From Argyresthia goedartella (Eukaryota > Arthropoda > Insecta > Lepidoptera > Argyresthiidae): a DNA stretch of 64,000 nt. The notes beneath the pieces were generated by a model. It had not been told where the DNA came from. It made no database searches and worked only from the letters and a program-made list of their open reading frames with translations. The stretch lies in assembly GCA_949825045.1 (NCBI GenBank), contig OX463808.1, positions 24,055,674 through 24,119,673 on the forward strand, read 5' to 3'. A program made the translations under genes and the position numbers. This document shows, in pieces, positions 34,701 through 46,700 of the stretch (position 1 is its first letter; every line of letters starts with the position of its first letter).

Positions 34701-37700
34701 TATATATAGGTTTCAACCTTGACGTTAACAAATGTTGTCAATAGAGAGTACCTATAGTTTATTTGACACAAAGTCCATTATTTACATCGGCTAATACCCC
34801 AATCAACAAAATATCAAACAGAGAAAAAATAGAAGTGAAGAAAGTCCTGAACACTCATTCCTTCACACTAACCCTAAAAACGCACTTCGGAATTATGCCG
34901 CGACTGTACACATGCGCAGTAATCCCCGCCAGTTTCTCCGAGAGCTCTTTATTCGTGGCGCCGAGTGTACATGTTATTAATGACGTGCATAAGACATAGT
35001 GCGTGATGAATATAAATATACCTTATCTGTGAAGGTCGTCAACTTATCTTAACATTACGTGAAAATATGACTAACATAGTCGACCGGTACACCGGGTACT
35101 TTTATGGGAGGATTTACTAAAATTCTATAAGATGGCTCAGTTGGTTTGATGCCTTGAGTGGCGAAGCTAAGGAATTGGTAACTGGCCGTAACGGAGGCTA
35201 ATTAGGAAATTAGTCCGCCAGATGTTGGTTTAGCGGTACCATAATAAGTGTGGGTTAGTTGACGCCCAATTAAAAATATTGTTCAACATCCCTATGGTGA
35301 CTCGAATTGGCGGTATACAGATCAGTTAACTAAAGCTGGCACGTGGACAGAACTCACATTAATGCAATTTCACTACGTTTAAAAATTAATTATTCTAACC
35401 TCGAAATAGGTATACAATCACAATAACACGCGACGATTGCCAAAAAATATCACTGTATACTTTACGTTTCTATAAGGAGTAGCAAAAGCAAAACAATAAC
35501 TGTCTCCTTCAAACTCTTAAGTTTGTCCGCCCACGAGAGGGACAGACTATTCTGGATGCCCATGCAGTGCAACGTCACGCCGCGCACAGACACTATACAA
35601 GCGCAACGTGTAAATGTGTTGAACGTGCCAGCTTTAGTTAACCGATCTGTAGAAGGTATATTTCAAACAGAAGCTGATGACATAGTCATTTTTAAAATAT
35701 CGAATTTTCTTTTTGTTGTTGTTGTTAATAATTTATGAAACAAAAAACAATTACAGAATAATCTCAATTTAGGAGACGATCTCATTGTCATATCAGATTT
35801 TTCAATTATTAGATTGTTTTGTTAAAATCCTGTATAGTATACTGTATTGAGCGAGCTATTTCTGTTTCGTGTATTGTTTAAGTGTTTGGTTTTGTAGATA
35901 CTTATCTATAAAGAGTCAGATATAGAACTATGGATGATCACGATTTAGTAAAATTATGACTTCTTTGAAATGGAAACCTTAGTATATACAACATATGTTA
36001 ATTAATATGTTGTATATAGTAATGTTTCCATAAATTGACAGATAAGAAAGGTATTAATAGAGAAAAACGTCAAGTCATTCCCCTTGCAGAAGTTAGTGGA
36101 TTTGTGCTTCGCTGGTTATCAGTATAGCTGAGGAGTTTTAGTACTTCTTCACAAAAACACTACCAATGGAAGTCCTGCAAAACTTGTAAGACTTAGACTT
36201 AGCAAGGTCTCTTGCTTTGCCTTTGCTTTGCCGCTGCCTCCGGCACCAACGTTGTAAAACTGGATACCCGTGGTTCCTCTGTTTTCTCACCACCAATCTC
36301 GCTGTTACCACTGCGTACTGGAACCACTCTCGCAGGATCTTGAACGGCGGTGGGAACAGCAGCACCCGCATCATGCGAAATAGTATGAATGGTTTGTTTC
36401 AGCCGCTATCGCCGTCGCCAACGTTGGGCATCGTTGGATAGCAGTGTTTCCTCTCTTTACTAACCATCAATCTCACTGTTAGCGAACGCATACTAGAACC
36501 ACTCTCGCAGCGTCTTGAACTGCGGCGGGAACAGCAGCGCTCGCGTTATGCGACACACGGTGCCTATGGACTGGTGGCGCCGCTGCCTCCGACACCAACG
36601 TTGTACAACTTTTGATACCCGTGGTTCCTCTGTTTTCTCAGCAACATTCTCGCTGTTAACGAAAGCGTACTGGAACCACTCTCGCAGGAAATAGTGTGTA
36701 TAGATTGCTTCAGCCGCTACCGCTGTCGCCAACGTTGGGCATCGTTGGATACCAGTGTTTCCTCTGTTTACTCACCATCAATCTCACTGTTGGCGAACGC
36801 ATACTGGAACCACTCTCGCAGCGTCTTGAACTGCGGCGGGAAAAGCAGCGCACGCGTCATGCGACACACGGTGCCCATGGACTGGTGGCGCGGCCCGTCC
36901 GTCGTCGAGCTGCCGAGGTTGGCTGTCAGCGACTGGACCACGTGCACTTCCATCTCGCCTGGTACCAATAATTACACATGGGATTATGCTGAGGTCACAC
37001 AATAAAGAACCTCGCTTATTGCTAAGAGCCAAGCTACTCGCTAAGTGACTAATCCTAGAGCCCGGGATACAAATGCCTGCACATGGAATGCCAGATACTG
37101 GTAAATAAGCATACTACTTACTGGCATTCCGTGAAGCTGCGATACACATGGCTGTGGGTGGTATTCGGTGGATCCAACCATAAAATAAAACTTTTGACAA
37201 AAGGGCTGCGAGCAACTAGCAAACACGTAACGACGTGTTTGGCGTGCTTGTGGCTGGCATGCGAGTCTCCTCCCCACTTTCCCGCGAGGGGAAAACATCA
37301 TACGAGCTGCGATCTCCTGGCATGCTATGAACTGGCACGTGAGCTATTGGCACAATCTCGATACACATGCTAGTTAGCTAGTACCAGTATTTGGCATGCT
37401 TTTGTGCGAGTAAAAAGGATGGGTATTCCCAGCTTAGTGAACAGACATATTGCATATTTTGCAGTGTTCCACACTGTAAGCGATGCGCCTAGGTAACGTC
37501 GCTAGGCAACTAACACAGCTTATCGCTAAGTTGTACCTAGTTTAATATCTGTGGCTGGAATTACGTTTTTGTTAGTGTGAGCAGTACCTCCCATGGCACG
37601 CCTGGTAATATACATAACCTTTAACCAGGCAATGTACTAAAGAGGACCACCAAACTTTCGACCTTATGGCTTGGTAATAATGCGAAAAACAATGAAAAAT

Positions 37701-40700
37701 CTGCATGCTCATTGCCTGGTTAGGGGATAAAGTCCCTTTCACACAACGCTCACCCACTCCAAATGTGGATTAAAAACTGGTTGGAGCAAACATAATTCCT
37801 GACCACCAATTTGGGTTCAGAAAGGTCACAGCACCATTGAACAAGTACATAAACTCGTCGAAAAGATAAACGACACCTTTAAAAAAACGGCAGTCTTCCT
37901 GGCTTTTGATCGCGTCTGGCATCAAGGCCTACTAACAAAAATCAATACATCTTTACCAAATAGTTATTACCTGTTCCTGAACTCTTACCTAGAAGACAGA
38001 CACTTCTTTGTCAAACAGCGAGACGAAATCACTAAGTTGCAAAATATAAAAGCAGGAATCCCAGAGGGAAGTATCCTGGGACCAATCCTATATCTGCTCT
38101 ACACTGTGGATCCACCGCTGAACGAGGAAGTCCTTACGGGAAAAATTGCGGACGATACAGCTATTCTGGCAACAGACTCCTGCCCAAAGAATACCTCGAA
38201 CAAACTGAAGACAAGTCTCAACCAAATTCTGTGTGGCTTAAAGACTGGAGAATTAAAGCTAAGGAAACCAAATCAGTACAAGTAACTTTTACTACATTGA
38301 ATATAACTGTCCACCAGTAACGATGAATAATATAGAAGTACCTCAAGCGGAGTCCTGCAGATATCTAGATATATACCTAGACAGACTTCTCACATGGAGA
38401 ACCCACATATTCACCAAACGCAAAGCTCTAGGACAAAAACTACATAGTTTGAACTGGATGATGAATAGAAAATCACAAGCTTCCCTGGAAAGCAAACTAC
38501 TTCTGTTCAAATGCATCTTGAAGCCCATATGGACCTACGACCTGCATCTCTGGGGAACAGCCGCCAAATCTAATATTGCAATACTACAAAGGTTCCAGTT
38601 GAAAATTCTGCGAATGATAGCTAATGCCCCGTACATCAAAAATGAGACCATACATAAAGACTTAAGGATTCCCACAGTGCACGAAGAAATCATATCCAGC
38701 CTTTAAATATACACTGGACTAGACTGGGAGGGCATCCAAACGTATTGGCTACAAACCTGATGGCAGAGACATCAACATTTAAGAGACTAAAAAGAAAAGC
38801 TCCGCAAGACCTGCTCTAGCCACACAAAATTAAAATAACCCAGGATGGGACACTGGTTCCATGCTTACAAGTCAGTCCATAAAACAAAACTACTGATAAA
38901 TGTCCCAGATGACAGATTGCAGTAAGAGAGGACGTCAAAAAACATTTTTAATAGGTTCGCGGATACTTAATAATAGGGTTCCGTTCGGCACCCTTCGGGT
39001 TTTGAAATCCTAGAAACTTACCGTCATCGTTAGCCTTATGCTGAGCCTCGGTCGCGAAGCTGATGCAGGGCTCTTTAAGACTGAACAGCGCCCAGGACTT
39101 GGACTTGAAGCTGTTGCCATGGAAACACGCGAGAGACACATTCGAGCCTTGCAGCTCCATCGTGCCGCCGAGGACTGTGCCTGTAAATTACAAAATAATC
39201 TACATTACCATTTGTTTCAGAGGTGTGATGGATTCATGATAACTTTGTTTTACAGCGTTATTGTTTGACGATACAGAGGACTTTCTTGTCGCATTTTTTC
39301 CTCTACCCCAAATCTGAAATCTTACGAAACGTTATAGTTGACAAAAACTGATTTTTATATCGTTCATTCATTTATTAGTTCATCTATAGTCTTACATTCA
39401 TTCATTGAAAATAAAATAGCTCCCGAGTACACACGTCTTTCCTCATAAATTATAATTGATCTAATACCTTATTAAATTACTATTTTGATTAGAAAATAAC
39501 TTAGGTAATTACCGTTAAGTGGCAGCGGGGCTGGCAGGGTGCGTAGCTGCATGCCAGAGACTCGGTCCAGCACGCGCTGCCAGTGGCGGTGGTGGCGCGC
39601 GGAGCACTGCGCGGCGGCCGCAGTTGGCTCTGCTGGGGGCGTCGGGGCTGGGGCGAAACTCGACTTTGTTATACATAAATGTAGCCCATTAATGTCCCCA
39701 CTGAGTGGCACAGACCTTTACTCGAATACGAGTAAGATTGAGCCATACTCCCCCACGCTGGCTCAGTGCGGGTTGAAGGAGGGGGTCGGGCTAGTGGACA
39801 ACCCGATTTCAGAATTTATCAAGCTGCCCTGTTAGGGCCTCTGACACAGTTCTACGACTACTACCACCGAGTAGCGATAGTAGCCGAGACCTTCAGCTTA
39901 ACGTGCCATCCGAAACATGAGAGGACCCAAAACAAATGCCACATAGAAACGGAAACCCATCCAGTACCCGCCTCGGCCAGATATTGCTACCCAATGATCG
40001 TTTCCGATGTGCGAATATCGCTAGGACACGAACGCGTATCTTTAGAAAAAATATATGTTTTCAACAAATAAGGATTACCATCCATAATACTTCCGTATAC
40101 AGTTTATACTAGTACGGGGAGCTTTGTAATTTCTACAATCTAAATGTAAGATTACTAACTAAGCATACATCTACTGTGTTACCTTGTAGTATTAAGTCAA
40201 TCTTGTTACAAATAAGTATTATCATTTTCACCATAAGGATCTTTTTTTTTATATATCTTTATTTACTACAGGTTTGGTACACAAAGTGACCATGTCACCT
40301 GGATAGTTCTTATAATCTTATACACCTTACAACTTTATATTATTAAAGCCGTTCTAGCCTTAATACTTACTGACACCAATTTAATCATCGCCCTGGCCTC
40401 CTCAGAGAAGGATCATCTTGTAAGCAGTGGATATGGGAAGCTCCGGAATGAACGTAGTAGATGGCGTGGTAAAAAATGGCCTATTACCAGCATTGATTTG
40501 ATTGATTGAAGTAAGGATGAGGGTCGAGATGTGATGATGAGAATGAGTTTGTCGCATGAGGATCAGCAACCTATCAATAGCTCCACTACAGTCATCTTCG
40601 GGCCGCCGCCCCAAGGGGAAAAGGATCTGGGAGTGTGGAGATGATGAGGATCTCGGAGTAAGGGACAGACAATAACATCTGGGGTCAGAGAATAGCAAGA

Positions 40701-43700
40701 TATATGACCATCATGATCCAGAGTTGAAGTTCTAATGGGTACAGGATCTTAGTGTACGGATCTGGGAATTAGGATTAGGAGATGATTAACATACAAATGA
40801 ATATACAAGCACATACATTGGTTTTAGCCCCACACCAGGATACCCCGTGTCGTGGGAACCAGAAACAACGACATCACACACAAATAATCATCCAAGACCT
40901 GGGGATTTTATAAATCCCCAGCCGGGGATCGAACCCGGGATCTCTCCCATGATAGGCAGAGCAATAATCGCAGCCACAGACGTCGTCAGTGATAATCAGT
41001 GGATAAGGATCCGGACATCAAGACATGAGGACCAGGATCCAGTTACCTTCAGGCCGCCGGCCCCTGTCCCTCGTCTGGCTGTAGGTGGGGCGCAGCGAGC
41101 TGAACACGCGCTTGCTCGACTTGAATTGCTGCGAGAAGAACTCTTCGAGCTTCAGCTGCATCTTCAGCAGGTCCGGCGTGGTGGAGCGCGACATGAGTAC
41201 CTGCAGCTGCTGCCAACTCAGCTTGCCGTGAGTGAGGATGATCGCTGGGCTGTGAACGAGACATTTGTTATGCACGTGGTCAAATAAATAGTGGAATTGA
41301 TCTATCTCCCTGACATTGAAACCAAGGTGAGAAAGAGGTGAATCGAGCTACATAAATAAAAATACAAAAGATAAAGATTCGACCGGACCAGGAATCGAGC
41401 CTGCTATTTTGTGGCTGCCTGCATGCGGCTTAAGCGGTTAAGCCTCACATGAGAAGGAAGATGCCTACTTGTCTTGGTGGCCGTACCTCTGCGTGGGGCG
41501 GTGCAGCCACTCGTCCCGCAGCGCCGCCTTGAGCCGCGACACGCGCGCCAGCAGCACGGGAGTGCCCATGTATTCCAGCCGCAGCTCCAGCGCGACCAGG
41601 CTGACGCCGCAAACGTGACCCGGGTTGCAGCCCGGCTCCACCTCGACGTGCACTGTTGGGCAAACAATTACACGTTTATCGTCCTACTGCTGGGCGAAGG
41701 TTCAAGTCCACACATATCTATCTGAAGCTTTATCTATCCACCCTGACAGGTCGTCCCTCCATCTCCTTCTGGGCCTTTCCCTACGCCGGTGTCAGTCTGT
41801 AGGCATCCATTCAGTGGCTGATTTCGCTTATTTGTCTGGATACATTCGACAGACATTTCTAGCCCAGTTCTATTTGAGTTTGGCGGTCAGTACGCCTGCT
41901 CGTTTATAAACTTGAACATATATTTACAGACACATATATGGCTTCTGGCCTCACACTAGGATACTCTGTGTCGTGGGAACCAAAAACAGCGACGTCACAC
42001 ACATACAGTGGTATATATAAAGGCACCCTCTTATTGACCACCAAAACTTAATTATGGTCAGACCATTAGCTTAAATAGGTATTTAATCTAGTGTAATTGT
42101 AATAAAACCATACACGACGTTGTATTCTTAAAAATAGTTGTGTTCGTACTTACGAACACAACTATTTTTAAGTTTAGACACTGCTTACTGTGGGAACGTA
42201 ACATACACTTATAAAATATAAACTAATTAAAGCCAATAAAAGCTGTGATCTAAATTAAAAAAAAGAAAAGAAAACTACTTTCTGTTTTTCTTTCTTTTGC
42301 CACATATTTTCATGAGACGTGGATATTACTCAAAACATAACTTCATTAAAATAAATACGTTTAACAATTTTTTAATCCAATCAATATGGGAAAAAAGAAA
42401 CTTTGCGATGCATCCGAAGATTAATTTGAACTTTCTTAAGAAAGGTTGGTCATAGAGAAAAATAGCAAACCACTTGAACTGTTCTAAGGATATGGTTATG
42501 AATGCTATAAAATATTTCAAGAAGTTCAATACAAAACATTAAGGCAAGATTAGCGTTTGCAAAAAAATATGAACACTGGACTGAACGAGAGTAGAAATAT
42601 GTGCTTTTTTCTGATGAAACAAACATCAATATGATTTATTCTGATAGAAACAATATGGTAGACGCCCCCTAACTAAGAAATGGATCCAAAGTATACCAAG
42701 AAAGTAGTCTTAAATGTCAAAGTATGGGGCTGTTTTCCAGGACTTGGTGTTGGACCTGTCAGGAAAATAGAAGGCAACATGGATAAATTCCAGTACAAGA
42801 ATATATTAGAACAAGCTATGCTGCCATATGCCTTTCCAATAGGATAATGCTTTTGGATTGGCCCCCGTACAGTCTGGATTTAAATCCAATAGAAAATTTG
42901 TGGTACCAGGTGAAGACGACAGTGGTGACAAGGCGGACATTAAACGTCGATCAACTTTACACAGCTTTTACAGAAAGAAGCATGAGAGTAAATTCATTTA
43001 AAATTGATCGCTTCCATGCCCAGGAGATGTCGTGCTGTCATTTCTGCCAAAGGACATGCGACCAAATATTGATACGTACAGGAATGTTTAATGAATGTGT
43101 TAGGAATTTCGTGGAATAAAGATAATTTCAATAATAACAATATATTTTTTATTTCTTCTCAGCAAATGGAGTCTTTAATTTAAGTTCAAAATATTTGTTA
43201 ATCAAAAATATCAATTACAGGTTTACTTATATCTAAAGTGTATATAAGTTCTAAATATTATTCAGCGTATGACATTAACTTCTGCACTGGTCAGAGACCG
43301 TCTCGCAGTAAGTTAAGATCAAAGGAATAATCTACAAACTAATTGCAGTCTAAAAATGTACCTGTTTGCAGAATGGACAAGTACAAAAAGGAAAAAAAGT
43401 TATTATACCTAGGTAGCCTATGGTTAAATTTTCATCGAATTGAGTTGTGTGTGTCAATGTTTGTGTATGTTGTGTGTGAGGGGTGTGTGTGGAGGGGGGG
43501 GGGGTTATTTGTATATGACTGCTTAGCCCTACGACAGGGTAGTCTTGGGATCGGATACGGGACCACTTAGCAGCAGATTTGTGTTCAAACTCACGTTTTA
43601 TCACTCGTTGATACTATTTGCTCAATATCTTCATAGGCTTTATCCATCAACCACTTCTTTAAGTTCATAGGATCACATTTGGACTCTATTGTACCTTCGA

Positions 43701-46700
43701 TTTTCTTGAATATATGAGGACCAAGGCATGATCTAAATCGCCTAACAAATGTAGTTCTGCTCCTAGGGACTTTCATTCATAATTCTTTATTGCACATACA
43801 CATATTAAATTTAAACGGTTACATTAGGAGAAATCATATGTACAAAGGCGAGCTTATCTCTTAAAAGAGATTTCTTCCAGCAAACCAAGGCATGAAAGGT
43901 TACTGTATCATGAAAGGGTAGGCAGTGTACAATATCTAATATCTAATCTATACTAAAATACGTATATAATATAAAATACGGAAAATAAAATACTTAAATA
44001 CCAGACTACTAAATACAATACATACATATACCTGCAATGATAGTTTATATATTATAATGATATACATACTATATATAACTCTCACGAAAGAGAAAGGAAC
44101 AGAAGTGGGACTGTCTCTTATCTTATAGTGCAAGGTAGTGCGTTCCACAGTCGAACCGCCTGCAGCCTGAATGAGTGCTCATATGCGGAGGTGCTATGCC
44201 TTGGAGTGGCTAAGAGTGAGACCGTGTGGGATTTCCGGTGCCGATCTCCTGAAAAGAGATACTCAAAGCGGTAGCTTTCGAAGGTAGCTGGGGTAGCGCG
44301 GATTTATCAATATATTAAAAATATAAGAGAGAATATGAATGTCTAGGCGACGACGAATTGGAAGCCACCCCAACTCTTTGCGATATTGAGAACTTCTACC
44401 TTTTGCTTTCGGTTAAACCTAAGGCTTCGTTCGGACTCCTTGACATTTATTCCATAGTTTTTAATGAGTTTTTCATTAATACAGTCGATGTAAAGTTGTC
44501 GAATAGTAAGCAATTGTGTTTCCCTGTGCAGTTCTGTTCTATGCTGCTCTTTGTGCTCGCTCAGCTTCTAGAAGATGTGTCTTTGCGGCCCCACCCCAAG
44601 CAGTTATACAGTATGTTATAATTGATTCGCCTAAAGCTTTATAGATGGTTCTATAAAGCTTTTTAAAGGTTCTATATAGTGGCTTTATTAGTTACATGGC
44701 TATATCTTTGTTAAGTTTATACTGCTTGCAATTAGGATAAACCGAATAAAATATTAAGATCAGAAAAGTTTTGTTAATAATATTTCGTTTTAACATTACA
44801 CAATACTTACAAAATTATTTTTAAATTGTATCGCATGTTCCAATAATAGTCTGATTAAAAATATTGAGAGGAATAGCTTAGTTATTTTCATATGCATTCA
44901 GTGTATGTAATTATATAACCACTGTATTAACAGCAAAGACCGGGTGTTTTCCCTTCCTCCCCAGCCAAGAATCCTCGCCTTGTCTCGAAACGCAACACCA
45001 CAAAAGTCGTTTAGAGACTAACTGTTCTACAAACCACACGAGCTGCCCAGCGCCACGCCCACCAGCATGTGGCGGTGCCCGGTGCTGCCGATGCTGAGAC
45101 TACACACTCACAGACACAGACATGATGCCACAGACCTACATACAGCTACACAGACAGGTGTTTACCGTAAGTGTCGAGTTGCGATAGCGAGATGGCGCCG
45201 CCGACGATGCCGCCGCGCGCGTCCAGACACGAGCTGCCCAGCGCCACGCCCACCAGCATGTTGCGGTGCCCGGTGCTGCCGATGCTGAGACTACACACTC
45301 ACATACACAGAAATGATGCCACAGACCTACATACAGCTACACAGACAGGTGTTTACCGTAAGTGTCGAGTTGCGATAGCGAGATGGCGCCGCCGACGATG
45401 CCGCCGCGGGCGTCCAGACACGAGCTGCCCAGCGCCACGCCCACCAGCATGTTGCGGTGCCCAGTGCTGCCGATGCTGAGACTACACACTCAAGACACAG
45501 ACATGATGCCACAGACCTACATACAGCTACACAGACAGGTGTTTACCGTAAGTGTCGAGTTGCGATAGCGAGATGGCGCCGCCGACGATGCCACCGCGCG
45601 CGTCCAGACACGAGCTGCCCAGCGCCACGCCCACCAGCATGTGGCGGTGCCCGGTGCTGCCGATGCTGAGACTACACACTCACAGACACAGACATGATGC
45701 CACAGACCTACATACAGCTACACAGACAGGTGTTTACCGTAAGTGTCGAGTTGCGATAGCGAGATGGCGCCGCCGACGATGCCGCCGCGCGCGTCCAGAC
45801 ACGAGCTGCCCAGCGCCACGCCCACCAGCATGTTGCGGTGCCCAGTGCTGCCGATGCTGAGACGCCCGGTGCAGTTGAAGTCGCAGCTTTGCCAGCTGGA
45901 CAGACAAACGAAGAATATATTTATATATCTATACAGGATTCAGGCACGACATTCCTTCTGGCTGGTTCCATAATAGAAAACCATTTCAATGAACGCCTTG
46001 TTGCCGAACGGGCTTCGTTAATTTCGGAACGCATCCGTCATCGACGCGTTACGTTTCACCACAGATATAATATTACTATGGTTTCACGTAATGCACATAG
46101 TCCTCTTTTTGTTTATATGGTTCAGCGAACCTTAACAATATTTTTTGGCGATTCACATCATCGATTGAGCTGCAGCAGAATTAAGACTGAGTCCTGAGTG
46201 CAGTGAGGGATTCAAGCATACTACTTTTCGCATATCCTGCGAGAAAATATAAAAAGCAAGGCTACTAAAAACAGCATTTTATTAAAGTAAATATATGTGA
46301 AAATGTATGTTAATACTTGATAAATCAGTCCAGTTGCAGCGTCTTGTAACCATCGCGGGTATTGTTTTATTTAAAATGTGTTCCGTTCAGCTCGCTATGG
46401 CCAGCCCGATTTTCGAATAAGTTTGGCGCCGCGCTCCCCCTCCGACCCCGAGGAGCTGGGCTGGCCGTGCGTATTTCACGAAATTAGATTTTAAGGCCAT
46501 AGTCATAAGAACTACGAGAAGTGAAATTCCTTTAAACCCTGGAGTGATCTAGTTTGTGAAATAATGAAATTCAGTACAACTTCATGTGACCGCTAAAGCC
46601 TAGAGCTATAATGACTTGCTTTAGGTAAGGTTTGCATTATATATAAAGTGTCATTTTCGAGCAGGTGGTGCGAAAACTTACTTATTAGAAGAAAAAAATA

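Larger units (their letters stand above)
31471..35091 (-). mobile_element. TRIM-like LTR element, copy 2, carrying two later insertions
   Basis: Same family as 21265-25375 but on the minus strand. LTRs are 31471-31717 and 34239-35091 (the latter split by a TIR element at 34375-34970). CCGGG target duplications lie at 31466-31470 and 35092-35096. The interior is homologous to copy 1 and is split by a mariner at 32413-33714. It inserted into a BEL gag remnant. Confidence 0.87.

Noticed and set aside
45067..45860. Repeated plus-strand ORFs rich in Arg, Cys and Pro across the 45-kb array
   Set aside because: They are antisense shadows of the tandemly repeated tweek exon and simply repeat every 191 bp.
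45037..45862. A regularly spaced array that could be taken for a CRISPR
   Set aside because: Units are 191-bp head-to-tail copies with no unique spacers, and this is a eukaryotic intron/exon region.
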